The notes: generated by a model from the letters alone, not told the origin. A stretch of DNA of 64,000 bases from Gemmatimonadota bacterium (GCA_016713435.1 JADJPD010000003.1:372001-436000), one strand, 5' to 3'; positions 34,913-44,398 are shown, counted from the stretch's first letter. Program-made: numbers and translations.

Positions 34913-35623
34913 ATGCTGCTGCCACTCCTCCTTGCGCTCCAGGCCCAGGCCGCCTCCCCCATCGCCGGCGCGGAGCGCCTCCTCGTGGTCACCACCGCCG
35001 GCTGGGACAGCGCCCCCGGCACCCTCCGCCGCTTCGAGCGTGGAGCCGACGGATCGTGGGCCCCCGTCGGCGACAGCATCCGCGTCGTGGTGGGTGAGCA
35101 CGGCCTCGGCTGGGGCGTCGGGCTGCACCCCAGCGACGCCGGCGCCGGCCCCGTCAAGCACGAGGGCGACGGCCGCGCCCCCGCCGGCGTCTTCCGCCTG
35201 AGCACCGCCTTCGGCTACGCCCCCGAGGACTCGGCCGCCTGGGTCCCGCTCGAGTACCACCGCGCCACCCCGACCTACGAGTGCGTGGATGACGCCGGCT
35301 CCCGCTACTACAACCAGACCCTGGAGCGCGCCACCGTCTTCCCCGACTGGTCGAGCAGCGAGGTCATGCGCCGCCGGGACGTGCTCTACCGCTGGGGCGT
35401 CATCGTGGCCCACAACATGCCCGCCACCCCCGGCCGCGGCTCCTGCATCTTCCTCCACATCTGGAGCGGCCCCGACGACAGCGGCACCGCCGGCTGCACC
35501 GCCATGGCCGAGCCGGCCCTGCTCGACGTCATGCGGTGGCTCGACCCCCGGAAGCACCCCCTCCTGGTGCAGCTGACGCGTGCGGAGTACGCCAGGCTGC
35601 GGGACAGGTGGCAGCTCCCCTAG
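34913..35623 (+). CDS. secreted L,D-transpeptidase-like (YkuD) protein
   Basis: This 236-aa protein starts with a short signal (MLLPLLLALQAQAA). The later part carries the YkuD signature: GRAPAGVFRLSTAFGY, VIVAHNMPATPGRGSCIFLH and IWSGPDDSGTAGCTAM, where His and Cys form the catalytic site of L,D-transpeptidases. Enzymes of this group crosslink or modify peptidoglycan in the periplasm. It lies 50 bp after the metallophosphatase. Confidence 0.83.
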   Translation: MLLPLLLALQAQAASPIAGAERLLVVTTAGWDSAPGTLRRFERGADGSWAPVGDSIRVVVGEHGLGWGVGLHPSDAGAGPVKHEGDGRAPAGVFRLSTAFGYAPEDSAAWVPLEYHRATPTYECVDDAGSRYYNQTLERATVFPDWSSSEVMRRRDVLYRWGVIVAHNMPATPGRGSCIFLHIWSGPDDSGTAGCTAMAEPALLDVMRWLDPRKHPLLVQLTRAEYARLRDRWQLP

Positions 35624-35755
35624 CCCACCTGCGTGCAACGACCCCTCCCGGCGGACACCGGGAGCGGCCGGTTGCGGCCGGCCGTGGTGAGCGCCGGGGA
35701 CGGGGTTAGATTCCCGCCCCGGCACACTCCCGTTCCACCGCACCCAAGGCCGCCC

Positions 35756-37195
35756 TTGTCCTCGTTCGCGTCGCTCAAGCTCCACCCCACGCTCCTGCAG
35801 GCCGTCCACGAGCTCGGCTGGCCCAAGCCCACCCCCATCCAGGCCGACGCCATCCCGCCGGCGCTCGAGGGGAAGGACCTGCTGGCCTGCGCCAGCACGG
35901 GCAGCGGCAAGACGGCGGCGTTCCTGCTGCCCATCCTGCACCAGCTGATGAGCACGCCGCGCGGGCAGACCAAGGTCCTGGTGCTCACGCCGACGCGCGA
36001 GCTCGCCGCCCAGATCCTCGAGGACCTCAACGACCTGGCCGTGCACACGCCCATCACCGGGGCCGCCATCATCGGTGGCGTCAGAATGGGCCCGCAGGAG
36101 CACGCCTTCCGGAGCGGCGCCACCGTGCTCGTGGCCACCCCCGGCCGCCTGCTCGACCACTTCCAGCACCCCTACGCCAAGCTCCCGCACCTCGAATACC
36201 TGGTGCTGGACGAGGCCGACCGGATGCTCGACATGGGCTTCCTCCCCGACATCCGGAAGGTGCTCCGCCACCTGCCCACCAAGCGGCAGACGCTCTTCTT
36301 CAGCGCCACCATGCCGGACCCCATCGTCACGCTCTCCCGGGAGATGCTGAAGCAGCCGGTGACGCTCAACCTCGAGCGCAAGGCGGCCCCGGCCAAGGGC
36401 ATCACCCAGGCGGTGTACCCGGTGTCGCAGGAGCTCAAGGCGTCGCTGCTGCTCCACCTGCTCAACAAGGGGGAGATGGCGGAGGCGCTGGTGTTCACCC
36501 GCACCAAGCACCGCACCAACCGGCTGGCGGAGTTCCTCGAGAAGTCGGGCGTGCCGGTGGCGCGCATCCACGGCAACCGCTCGCAGGGCCAGCGCACCGA
36601 CGCCCTCGACGGCTTCAGGGAGGGCCGGTACCGCGTGCTCGCCGCCACCGACATCGTGGCGCGCGGCATCGACGTCACCGCGCTCGGCCACGTGGTGAAC
36701 TTCGACGTGCCGGCCATGCCCGAGGACTACATCCACCGCGTGGGCCGCACCGCCCGCGCCGAGGCCACGGGCGACGCCTTCACCTTCGTCTGCCCCGAGG
36801 AGGAAGCCGACCTCCGCGCCATCGAGAAGGCCATCGGCCGCCGGCTCCCCCGCATCACCGTGCCGGACTTCGACTACAAGGCCAAGCCGGTGCAGCGCTT
36901 CGAGGTCCCCATCGCCGAGCGGATCGCGGCCATCCGGGCGCGGAAGGCGGAGGAACGCGCCCGCGCCAAGGCCAAGCTGGAGCGGAAGGCGCAGCTCGCC
37001 TCCGAGGAGGCCGACCGCCGCACCCGGAAGGACGCCGAGCGCCCGGCGCGCTCCCCCCATGCCGGCCGCCCCGGGCCGTCGGGCGGCGGCCAGCAGGGTG
37101 GCTCCCGCCCCGCTGGATCGGGCGGCGGGCGTCCCGGCCGGGGGCGCCGTCGCGGGCCGCGGCGCGGGCCCGGCGGCGGGCCTCGGCCCCAGTAG
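35756..37195 (+). CDS. DEAD-box RNA helicase
   Basis: The helicase core shows all motifs: Q motif KPTPIQADAIP, motif I ASTGSGKTAAF, Ia PTREL, GG, TPGR, motif II DEAD, motif III SAT, then motif IV VFTRTKHR, V ATDIVARGIDV and VI HRVGRTARA. The C-terminus is a basic RGG-like tail rich in G, R and Q, as in RhlE-type helicases. The open frame starts at 35633, but the segment before TTG 35756 (LSSFASLKLHPTLLQAV) is not family-like. AAGG lies upstream of the TTG, and TTAGATT at about 35705 is a likely -10. The chosen start gives 479 aa. Confidence 0.93.
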   Translation: MSSFASLKLHPTLLQAVHELGWPKPTPIQADAIPPALEGKDLLACASTGSGKTAAFLLPILHQLMSTPRGQTKVLVLTPTRELAAQILEDLNDLAVHTPITGAAIIGGVRMGPQEHAFRSGATVLVATPGRLLDHFQHPYAKLPHLEYLVLDEADRMLDMGFLPDIRKVLRHLPTKRQTLFFSATMPDPIVTLSREMLKQPVTLNLERKAAPAKGITQAVYPVSQELKASLLLHLLNKGEMAEALVFTRTKHRTNRLAEFLEKSGVPVARIHGNRSQGQRTDALDGFREGRYRVLAATDIVARGIDVTALGHVVNFDVPAMPEDYIHRVGRTARAEATGDAFTFVCPEEEADLRAIEKAIGRRLPRITVPDFDYKAKPVQRFEVPIAERIAAIRARKAEERARAKAKLERKAQLASEEADRRTRKDAERPARSPHAGRPGPSGGGQQGGSRPAGSGGGRPGRGRRRGPRRGPGGGPRPQ

Positions 37196-37232
37196 GCCGC
37201 GGCCGGCGCACCTGCCCCACATCCGCAAAGAC

Positions 37233-37263
37233 ACGACGGGCCGCCTGGCAGGCGGCCCGTCGT
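37233..37263. terminator. hairpin between convergent genes
   Basis: ACGACGGGCCGCCT and AGGCGGCCCGTCGT form a 14-bp stem shared by the convergent helicase and zinc-ribbon genes. Confidence 0.75.
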
Positions 37264-37282
37264 CGTCTGGGAACGCGTGGCG

Positions 37283-37588
37283 CTACGGTTTGGCCCAGCG
37301 CGCCAGCTTGGGCAGCACGCCGCCCATCAGCTTCCGGGCCTCGGGTGCCGGCATGATGCCCTGCGTGGACATCACCTGCACGCAGCACTCGAGCATCCCC
37401 TCCATGGTGGCGTCGGGTGCGGTGAAGCTGCCTTGGTCAAAACAGTAGTGGCAATAGTCGCCATTGGGCGATGCATCGGCGTTGGTGCCGAAGTCCTGCG
37501 GCTTCTCGAGCGGCATGCCGCAGCTCTGGCAGCAGGGGAGGTGCGCGGCGGGCGGTGCGGCGGGGGCGGGAGCGACCTTCGGGGACAT
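37283..37588 (-). CDS. putative zinc ribbon domain protein (PF12674 type)
   Basis: This 101-aa protein has CQSCGMPLEKPQDFGTNADA followed by DYCHYCFDQGSFTAPDATME, the four-cysteine pattern of the 'putative zinc ribbon' family, and MLECCVQVMSTQGIMPAPEA after it. The ATG at 37588 (MSPKVAPAPAAPPA) was chosen over an upstream one at 37633 because the family domain begins soon after. The function is unknown. Confidence 0.85.
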   Translation of the reverse strand: MSPKVAPAPAAPPAAHLPCCQSCGMPLEKPQDFGTNADASPNGDYCHYCFDQGSFTAPDATMEGMLECCVQVMSTQGIMPAPEARKLMGGVLPKLARWAKP

Positions 37589-37693
37589 GGGGACCATCCT
37601 GAGGGAGGAGCGGCGCGACGGCGCCACGCCCACCCTAGCGGGCGGCCCAGTAAGGCGGCGTGAAGCTGACGTGAGTTGGGGGGCGGGCGGCGC

Positions 37694-38854
37694 CTAGTGG
37701 CAAGTGCCGGTCCCCTGGTCGGTGAACGCCGAGCCCGCCACCGGCACGAATGCCCAGGCGTAGCTGCCCTGGCCCAGCGTGAGCTGGAGGATGCCGTAGG
37801 TGGCGTTGTCGAGGACCTGGCTGTTCGGCTGCAGCGTCCCCACGGCCACCAGCATCCTCCCGCCCGTCCCCACCGTGAACTGCCGGATCCCCCCCGCCGC
37901 ATCCGCCGCCGCCCCGGGCGTCTGCGGCGCGAAGCGCTCGTAGAGGTGCTCGTGGCCATTGAGCACGATCTCGGCGCCGGCATCGTACAGCGCCTGCCAG
38001 AAGGGCCCGACGGCGGTGTTGTTGCCGTGGCTTGCCCCCGAGCTGAAGCGCGGGTGGTGCCAGTAGGCCAGGGTGCACTGGGCCGGGTGCGCGGCGAGGT
38101 CGGCGCGGAGCCACTGTTCCTGCGCCGAGCCCGCGGTGCAGCCCACCTCGGTGCAGTTGCTGTTGAGCACGACGATGTGCCAGCTGCCGATGTCGTAGCT
38201 GTACCAGCCCTGGTCGCGGGGACCGGCGAGGGCGCCCCAGTAGTCCCAGTAGCCCGGCGCGCCGGGGGTGAGGTACTCGTGGTTCCCCGGGGCCGGCCGA
38301 GTCCGCGCCTTGTGGCGGCCCCAGCTCGGTCCGTAGCAGGTGGTGTACTCGGTGAGGGTGCCGCTCTGATAGGCATTGTCGCCCAGGGCGGCGATGGTGC
38401 CGGTGCGGGTGTCGAGCAGGAGGGCGGTGGCCTCGTCGTAGCTCGAGTCGCACACCGCGATGTCGCCGGCGGCGAGGAGCACCGCCGGGGGCGGCGGCGT
38501 CAGGGTGATGATGGCGCCGGTGGTACCGGTCTTCCCGCCGCCGGTGGCCGAGACCGTCACGGGCCCCGCGCTCACCGCCGTGAGGAGCCCGCTCCCCGAG
38601 ATGGTGGCGACGCCCGAGTCGGAGGTGCCCCAGGTGAACGTGGTGCCGGGCACCGGCTGGTCGCTGGCGGTGACGGCGAGGGCGGTGTACTGCTGGGTAC
38701 TCCCCACCTCGACGGTGGCGCCGGCCGGCGTGACGATCACCGAGGAAACGGTGAGCCCGCCGCCGCCGGGGCCGGACGAGTCGCCGCAGGCCCCCGCGAG
38801 CCACGCCCCGAGGACGGCCACCAGCGCAAGGGCGTGTCGGCGGGCGCTGCGCAT
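37694..38854 (-). CDS. lipoprotein with BIG2 Ig-like domain and metallophosphoesterase
   Basis: This 386-aa protein has a lipoprotein signal (LALVAVLGAWLAGACGDSS), then a BIG2-type domain at about residues 33-115 (VIVTPAGATVEVGSTQQYTA, VATISGSGLLTAVSAGPVTV). A purple-acid-phosphatase-like calcineurin fold follows: LLAAGDIAVCDSS, IAALGDNAYQSG, PAPGNHEY, CTLAYWHHPRFSSG, IVLNGHEHLYERFAPQT. Metal ligands D, D, N, H, H and H are in place. A short beta domain ends the chain. It is likely surface- or periplasm-located. Confidence 0.88.
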   Translation of the reverse strand: MRSARRHALALVAVLGAWLAGACGDSSGPGGGGLTVSSVIVTPAGATVEVGSTQQYTALAVTASDQPVPGTTFTWGTSDSGVATISGSGLLTAVSAGPVTVSATGGGKTGTTGAIITLTPPPPAVLLAAGDIAVCDSSYDEATALLLDTRTGTIAALGDNAYQSGTLTEYTTCYGPSWGRHKARTRPAPGNHEYLTPGAPGYWDYWGALAGPRDQGWYSYDIGSWHIVVLNSNCTEVGCTAGSAQEQWLRADLAAHPAQCTLAYWHHPRFSSGASHGNNTAVGPFWQALYDAGAEIVLNGHEHLYERFAPQTPGAAADAAGGIRQFTVGTGGRMLVAVGTLQPNSQVLDNATYGILQLTLGQGSYAWAFVPVAGSAFTDQGTGTCH

Positions 38855-38855
38855 G

Positions 38856-39599
38856 CTACCCGATGGCCCGGTGGCCCCCGGAGGGCGTGGTGCCGTGCAG
38901 CAGGAACCCCAGGTCGGCGCCGGGCACGTACTCCGCCGGCTCCTGGCCGGCGCGGAACAGCGTCATCGGCGCCGTGCCGCCCAGGCGGAGCTGGCCGCCG
39001 TGCTCGCGCCGGATCCAGCTCCCTTCGCGGAGCCCGGCCACCGGGAGCTTGGGGTTGAGGGCCAGGAACTCCGCCAGCCGCTCGGCCCGCGACTCGCCGC
39101 CGTAGTTGGGCAGCACCTCATCGGTGAAGTGCGGGTTGATCTGGAACGGGATCAGGCCCATGGCCTCGAGCGTCACCGGCTGCACGATGGGCATGTCGTT
39201 GGTTGTGCGGATCGTGGGGCAGGCGAGGTTGCTCCCCGCCGACCAGCCGATGTAGGGCGTGCCCTCCTTGACCCGCTTCCGGATGCGTGGGAGCAGCTCC
39301 GAGCGCTGCAGGATCTCCAGCAGCCGGAAGGTGTTCCCGCCGCCCACCACGATGGTGTCCGCCTCCCGCAGCACCTCCGCCGGATCCCCCTCGTGCAGCG
39401 ACTCCACCGAGTGGCCGAGCTTCCCGAAGGCGGCGGCCACGCGGTGCGGGTAGTCGTTGTAGGGGAAGGTGACCGCCGCGTAGGGCACGAACGCCACCCG
39501 CCGTGGCTGGGGCCCGAGGAAGTCCCCGATCTCGGCCAGCGCGTGGGCGAGGTAGTCCCCGCCGGGGTTGCGGGAGTTGCTGAGGAGGAGGAGGCGCAT
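38856..39599 (-). CDS. pepE: dipeptidase E (S51 family)
   Basis: This 247-aa enzyme starts MRLLLLSNSRNPGGDYLAHA and has the catalytic strand-helix YIGWSAGSNLACPTI with the nucleophile Ser, TIVVGGGNTFRLLEILQ, and FQINPHFTDEV supplying His. It should hydrolyse Asp-X dipeptides in the cytosol. It lies 1 nt from the upstream end of the phosphoesterase gene on the same strand; expression may be shared. Confidence 0.93.
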   Translation of the reverse strand: MRLLLLSNSRNPGGDYLAHALAEIGDFLGPQPRRVAFVPYAAVTFPYNDYPHRVAAAFGKLGHSVESLHEGDPAEVLREADTIVVGGGNTFRLLEILQRSELLPRIRKRVKEGTPYIGWSAGSNLACPTIRTTNDMPIVQPVTLEAMGLIPFQINPHFTDEVLPNYGGESRAERLAEFLALNPKLPVAGLREGSWIRREHGGQLRLGGTAPMTLFRAGQEPAEYVPGADLGFLLHGTTPSGGHRAIG

Positions 39600-39646
39600 G
39601 GGAGGAATGTCGGGAGGGCCGCAGGCGGAGGCAATCCCCGGCCCCG

Positions 39647-41173
39647 TCAGCCGGGCGGCCGGTCCCGCGGCAGCACCCGGTGCTCGCGGGTCATGATGTC
39701 GAGCTCGGCCCGCGTCGCCAGCCGCGGCAGCGTCGGGTCCCCCTCCCCCGCCGGCGACCACGCCACCGTCACCGCGTCAGGCAGGAGCTGGCGGAGCGAG
39801 TTGGCGTAGTACTCGAGCAGCGGCCGCTCGTTGGGAAGGATGACGAGGTTGCCCCCGTCCTCCACCACCAGCCGCCGCATCCGGAACATGAGCCAGGCCC
39901 GCTCCCACACCTCCGCCACCGGCAGCTCGGCCCGCACCATCCGGGCGCCGCGCTCGTCCAGCCGGTCACGGAGCTCGTCGAGCCGCTCGAGCAGCTTGTC
40001 CCGCGGGACCACGCTGGTGCCGAAGGACAGGAGCGCCGCCGAGGCCAGCGGCACCGGCGTCACCGGCACCACCTGCCCGATCCGCTCCAGCGCGTGCTCC
40101 GCCAGCCGCTGCACGTGCGGCAGCCGCTCCGCCTTGGGGAGCGCCAGCACGCCCGGCGGCTGGTCCTTGAGCCACGCCCGCACCGAGATCGGCTCCCCGA
40201 AGGCGATGGCCACCCGGCCGTACTTCTTGATCCGGCCGGTGAGGAGCCGCACCGTGTTCCACCAGAGGTACGCCGCCACCGTGGCCAGCTGGCTGCCGCG
40301 CCCCGGCCGGCGCGCGCCAACGATGCGCTCCTTGATGAGCGAGCGGTCCTCGAGCACCCGGTCGTAGTTGATGCCGATGGGCACCAGCCAGATGTCCCGG
40401 TCGAAGGCGGGGTCCTCGATGGTGCGCACGATGTAGTCGAGCAGGCCCAGCTTCACGGGCCGGAGCGCCCCGTCCCGCGTGAGCCCGCCCTCGGGGAAGA
40501 TCCCCTGCGTCACCCCGTTCCGGGTGATGAGCTGCACGTACCGCTCCAGCACCGTGTGGTACAGCGGCTCGCGGAACTGCCGCCGGATGAAGTAGCTGCC
40601 GAAGCTCTTGAAGGCGTACTCGAGCGGCCACACCCGTGCCCACTCGCCCACCGCGTAGCTGATGCTCACCATCCGCGCCAGCACGTACGCCACCACCACG
40701 TAGTCGGCGTTGCTGCGGTGGTTCATCAGGTACACCACCACGTCGCCGCGCGGCACCCGGTCCAGGGAGGCGCGGCTCTTCGTGTCCACCGTCGCCTTGT
40801 AGAGCAGGTTGATCAGCAGCCGCGAGAGGTTGTAGCCGAGGCGGTAGTAGGAGAGGACCGAGAAGAAGGGGACGATCTCGTCGATGTACTGGTTGACGCG
40901 GATCCGCACCTGCGATTCCGCCATCTGGTGCAGCGCCGCGTGCTCCCGCATGGCCGCATGCACCACCGCATCCGCCAGAAGTTCCTCCCGGATCCGCTCC
41001 CGCGCCACCAGCTTGTACCGGTCGATCCGCGCCCGGAACTCGAGCACCGCCCCCCGCGCCCACCGCCTGAGCCGCGCCCGCAGCACCGACTTGGTCCCCA
41101 GCACCACGCCGATCGCCACGGCGGCCGCGGCGAGGAGGACGAGCGCGACGAGGGCCCACGGGGGCAGGGGCAT
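39647..41173 (-). CDS. PlsB-like glycerol-phosphate acyltransferase
   Basis: This 508-aa protein has an N-terminal membrane helix and the PlsC/PlsB motif series: VVYLMNHRSNADYVVVAYVL (HX4D, about residue 157), the GSYFIRR block, GIFPEGGLTRDG (about residue 228) and VPIGINYDR. It is shorter than E. coli PlsB (about 800 aa) but has the same core and a long C-terminal extension. The likely reaction is acyl transfer to glycerol 3-phosphate at the inner membrane. Confidence 0.85.
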   Translation of the reverse strand: MPLPPWALVALVLLAAAAVAIGVVLGTKSVLRARLRRWARGAVLEFRARIDRYKLVARERIREELLADAVVHAAMREHAALHQMAESQVRIRVNQYIDEIVPFFSVLSYYRLGYNLSRLLINLLYKATVDTKSRASLDRVPRGDVVVYLMNHRSNADYVVVAYVLARMVSISYAVGEWARVWPLEYAFKSFGSYFIRRQFREPLYHTVLERYVQLITRNGVTQGIFPEGGLTRDGALRPVKLGLLDYIVRTIEDPAFDRDIWLVPIGINYDRVLEDRSLIKERIVGARRPGRGSQLATVAAYLWWNTVRLLTGRIKKYGRVAIAFGEPISVRAWLKDQPPGVLALPKAERLPHVQRLAEHALERIGQVVPVTPVPLASAALLSFGTSVVPRDKLLERLDELRDRLDERGARMVRAELPVAEVWERAWLMFRMRRLVVEDGGNLVILPNERPLLEYYANSLRQLLPDAVTVAWSPAGEGDPTLPRLATRAELDIMTREHRVLPRDRPPG

Positions 41174-41226
41174 GGGTGGCTGGGTGCTGGGGGTTCACCG
41201 CAGAGGAAACACGCACTAGACCGTAC

Positions 41227-41247
41227 CGGCGGAGCTACGCTCCGCCG
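41227..41247. terminator. hairpin between acyltransferase and M48 genes
   Basis: CGGCGGAGC-TAC-GCTCCGCCG is a perfect 9-bp stem. The stretch just before it (about 41189-41203) is a fragment resembling one end of the dispersed inverted-repeat element. Confidence 0.5.
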
Positions 41248-41319
41248 ACTCGATCTCAAGTCTCGTGCACGGGCTCGAAGATCCAGACGACGGAGCAGAG
41301 CTCCGCGGCTACGGATGCA

Positions 41320-42369
41320 TCAGACGGAACTCGGCGACGCCCCCGCCGCATCCCGCTTCGCCGCCGCGTACCCCATGCCGCGGAGCCGGATCACGCGCTG
41401 CTGGATCGGCGGGTGCGAGGCGAAGATGTCGCCCACGAGGCCTTCCTTCGCGGAGAGGCGTCGCTCCCCCGGATCCACGATGCAGAGGTGCGCCGCCCCC
41501 CGCGCGATGGCCCGGGTGGCGCCCGCCGCGCCATCCACCTTCTCGAGCGCGGACGCGAGCGCCAGCGGATTCCGGGTGAACTGCGCCGCCGTGGCGTCGG
41601 CGAGGTACTCCCGCTTCCGGCTCACGGCCATGGCCAGGAAGCGGCTGATCACCGGCGCCAGGATCAGCGTGATGACCCAGAGCACCAGCACGATGATCGC
41701 GAGCGGATTCCCGCCCTTCTTCCCGCCGCCGCCCCCGCCCCCGCCGCCACTCCGCCCCACCGACGTGTGCCGGAGCATCCGCCCCATCCCGTCCGACATC
41801 AGCGCGATGGCGCCCACCATCGCGGCGAGCAGCGTCATGAGCCGGGTGTCGAAGTTCTGGATGTGGGCCATCTCGTGCGCCACCACGCCCTGCAGCTCGT
41901 CGCGGTCGAGCGTCGCCAGCAGGCCCTGCGTCACCGCCACCGCCGCCTTCTCGGGCACGATGCCGGTGGCGAACGCGTTGGGATCGGGGTCCGGCACCAC
42001 GAAGATCCGCGGCTTGGGCAGCCCCGAGGCGATGGCCATCTCCTCCACCACGTTGACCAGCCGCTGCTCGAGCTCACTGGCCGGCTCGAAGACCTCCTTG
42101 GCGCCGGTGGCCCACAGCACCCGCTCCGGCCCCTTCTTCCACGAGAAGAGGCAGATCCCGCCCGCCACCAGCGTGGCGACGATGCCGATGAACGGCACCG
42201 TGTGCCGGTACGCCTGCTCCGAAGCCGGCAGGTCCGCCGTGGCCAGGTACCACGCGATGTCACCGCCGAAGCCCACCCACGCGAAGAAGAGCAGGAAGCC
42301 CGCCACCAGCCACGTGGAGCGGCGGCGGTTGGCCTCCTGCTGCGCAAAGAGGTTGGCGGGCGCGGTCAT
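41320..42369 (-). CDS. M48 family zinc metalloprotease (HtpX-like)
   Basis: This 349-aa protein has two N-terminal helices, the zinc motif VVAHEMAHIQNFD (about residue 165), the third ligand region SRKREYLADATAAQFTRNP and FASHPPIQQRVIRL near the end. A loop of nine glycines precedes KKGGNPLAIIVLVLWVI. It resembles HtpX-type integral-membrane proteases that degrade damaged membrane proteins. It is 47 bp downstream of a LemA gene, a frequent pairing. Confidence 0.93.
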   Translation of the reverse strand: MTAPANLFAQQEANRRRSTWLVAGFLLFFAWVGFGGDIAWYLATADLPASEQAYRHTVPFIGIVATLVAGGICLFSWKKGPERVLWATGAKEVFEPASELEQRLVNVVEEMAIASGLPKPRIFVVPDPDPNAFATGIVPEKAAVAVTQGLLATLDRDELQGVVAHEMAHIQNFDTRLMTLLAAMVGAIALMSDGMGRMLRHTSVGRSGGGGGGGGGKKGGNPLAIIVLVLWVITLILAPVISRFLAMAVSRKREYLADATAAQFTRNPLALASALEKVDGAAGATRAIARGAAHLCIVDPGERRLSAKEGLVGDIFASHPPIQQRVIRLRGMGYAAAKRDAAGASPSSV

Positions 42370-42416
42370 CGCTCGGCGCGGCGCCGCAGGGGCGCCGCGA
42401 TCGGCTCAGCCAGGGA

Positions 42417-42977
42417 TCACTTGCCGAACGAGAGGTCCACCTTGGGCACGGCGCGCTCCGCCGCGTCCTCGATCTCCCAGAGGTCGGCCGGCGTGGCCTT
42501 GGCCAGGCCCGCCACCAGGTTGGTGGGGAACTGCTGCTGCGCCGTGTTGTACTGCGTGGCCGTGTCGTTGTACAGCTGCCGCGCGAAGCCCACCTTGTTC
42601 TCGGTGCTCGCCAGCTCCTCCTGCAGCTGTGCGATGTTCGCCGTGGCCTTGAGCTCCGGGTAATTCTCCGACAGGGCGAACAGCCGGCCCAGCGCCTGGG
42701 TCAGCTCGCCCTCCGCCTTGGCCACGTTGGCCACGCCGGTGGCGCTCACCGCCTTGTTGCGCGCCGAGATGACGGCCTCGAGGGTGCCCTTCTCGAAGTC
42801 CATCGCGCCCTTCACGGTGTTGACCAGGTTGGGGATCAGGTCGTGCCGGCGCTTGAGCTGCACGTCGATCTGCTTCCAGGCGTTGGCCACCTGGTTCTTG
42901 AGCGCCACCAGCTTGTTGTAGGCGGAGATGACCCACAGCGCCACCACGACCACCACCACCAGCAGCACGATGCCCAT
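42417..42977 (-). CDS. lemA: LemA family protein
   Basis: This 186-aa protein starts MGIVLLVVVVVVALWVISAY (one N-terminal helix), then YNKLVALKNQVANAWKQIDV, QLKRRHDLIPNLVNTVKGAM and the C-terminal FPTNLVAGLAKATPADLWEI, the standard LemA four-helix pattern. The function of LemA is poorly defined; it commonly travels with M48 or TPM proteins. TATCTT at about 43010 (minus strand) is a likely -10. Confidence 0.94.
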   Translation of the reverse strand: MGIVLLVVVVVVALWVISAYNKLVALKNQVANAWKQIDVQLKRRHDLIPNLVNTVKGAMDFEKGTLEAVISARNKAVSATGVANVAKAEGELTQALGRLFALSENYPELKATANIAQLQEELASTENKVGFARQLYNDTATQYNTAQQQFPTNLVAGLAKATPADLWEIEDAAERAVPKVDLSFGK

Positions 42978-43066
42978 CGGGAACTCCGGGAGAGGAGGGG
43001 ACCCGGGAAAGATAGGGCCGTTGCGCCGTGGAGGGAGAGCGGCCGCCAGGCGGCGGCCGGGAGGGC

Positions 43067-43732
43067 CTAGTGCTGGGGCTCCCGCTGGTCGCCCAGGCCG
43101 TCGATGGCGCGACGGAGGGCGTCCACGATGGTGTCGTCCTCGAAGCTCTGGAACAGCGGGTGCCGCTCGTCCAGGATCAGCTCGGCGCCGGGGCCGAGGG
43201 ACACCTTGCGGCAGATGGTGCCGCGGCCACGGCGGCCCGGCGTGGTGCCCTCGCCCTGGGTCCAGGCCAGGAGGGCGCGGCCCACCTTGCCGCGCGGCTC
43301 GCCCTCGGGGACGGTGAGCGGCAGCTGGTCGGGCGGCGGGAGGCGGCCGCCGAGGGCGGCGGCCACGCGGCGCTCCACCACGTCGCCGGGGAGGCCGGCC
43401 AGGTCGCGCACCAGCGTGCCGAGCGTGGCGCCTTCCATCTGCTGCAGCTTGATGGCCAGCACCTGCAGCAGGTGGCGGTACCCGTACGTGGCCGCGGTAC
43501 CGCGGCCCTCGGGCGGGGAGACCAGCTTCCGCGTCACGTAGAAGCGGATGGTCCGCTCGCTGGGCCGGGCGCTCGCCGCGGCGTTCACCGGGAAGACCGC
43601 GCTCGCCTCGAGGATGGCGCCCGCCAGCGCGGACAGGTCGCGCAGGCTCCACGGCGCCAGTGCGGCATACTGGCGCAGGGTGCCGAGCGTGTCGGCGGCA
43701 CTGGCGGCGGGTGCGGTCACGGCGAGGGTCAC
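43067..43732 (-). CDS. MerR-type transcriptional regulator
   Basis: This 221-aa protein has a helix-turn-helix at about residues 52-100: SERTIRFYVTRKLVSPPEGR followed by YGYRHLLQVLAIKLQQMEGA, the MerR wing. The C-terminal third (GRGTICRKVSLGPGAELILD, VDALRRAIDGL) has no recognised sensor cysteines. The start is the GTG at 43732 (VTLAVTAPAASAAD); the open frame extends upstream without a plausible product. It is divergent from the pseudopilin gene. The effector is unknown. Confidence 0.8.
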   Translation of the reverse strand: MTLAVTAPAASAADTLGTLRQYAALAPWSLRDLSALAGAILEASAVFPVNAAASARPSERTIRFYVTRKLVSPPEGRGTAATYGYRHLLQVLAIKLQQMEGATLGTLVRDLAGLPGDVVERRVAAALGGRLPPPDQLPLTVPEGEPRGKVGRALLAWTQGEGTTPGRRGRGTICRKVSLGPGAELILDERHPLFQSFEDDTIVDALRRAIDGLGDQREPQH

Positions 43733-43880
43733 GGGCGGTCGCAGGCGGTTCGGTTCGGGACGGCTAACATGGCCGCCCGACCGGGCAGGGGCAAGGGCCG
43801 TGGCGTGCGCGCGTTGGAAGGGACCGGCTCGCGTTCCCTTGACACCAGCAAAGTCACTCCTCCCTGCTACCGTGGTGCGC

Positions 43881-44312
43881 ATGCGACGCGGCACCACGCT
43901 CCTCGAGCTCCTCATCGGCATCGCCCTCGTGGCCATGCTCCTCGTCCTCGCCATTCCCGGCGCGGGCCGCGTGCGCGACCGCCTGGCCGTGGACGCCGCC
44001 GCCCACGCGCTCGCCAACGCGCACGTGCGCGCGCGGCTCCTGGCCGTCACCGAGCGGCGGCCCGCGCTCCTCACGCTCACCGATGATTCGCTGGTGCTTC
44101 GCGTGCTCGAGTCACCCACCGACACCGCGCTTCGCTGGCGCGACGCAGGACCGCGGGCCGGCGGCGTCAGCAGTGCCGGCCTGCCGAGGGTCGTCACCTT
44201 CGCCCCCAACGGCACCACGCTGGGCGTGGCCAACAGCACCACCACCCTGAGCCGCGGCGCGGCGCAGAAGCAGGTGATCGTGTCGCGCTACGGGCGGGTG
44301 CGGATCCCCTGA
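43881..44312 (+). CDS. GspH/FimT-type pseudopilin
   Basis: This 143-aa protein has a class III signal peptide: MRRG then TTLLELLIGIALVAMLLVLA, with cleavage after Gly4 and Glu at mature position 5, as required for N-methylated pilins. The rest has the GspH-like pattern AAAHALANAHVRARLLAVTE and a C-terminal VTFAPNGTTLGVANST. It is alone, without other pilus genes, so it presumably joins a type II secretion or type IV pilus system encoded elsewhere. Confidence 0.85.
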   Translation: MRRGTTLLELLIGIALVAMLLVLAIPGAGRVRDRLAVDAAAHALANAHVRARLLAVTERRPALLTLTDDSLVLRVLESPTDTALRWRDAGPRAGGVSSAGLPRVVTFAPNGTTLGVANSTTTLSRGAAQKQVIVSRYGRVRIP

Positions 44313-44368
44313 GCGAGGAAAGCGACGGCGGCCCAGACGGCACCGCCGGTCCGGGGGCAACCTCGGCG

Positions 44369-44398
44369 TACGGGAGTCAGGAAGCGCCTGCTCCCGTA
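44369..44398. terminator. hairpin between convergent genes
   Basis: TACGGGAG/CTCCCGTA (8 bp) with an inner CAGG/CCTG stem and AAGCG loop, followed by TTCG. It ends the pseudopilin transcript. Confidence 0.6.
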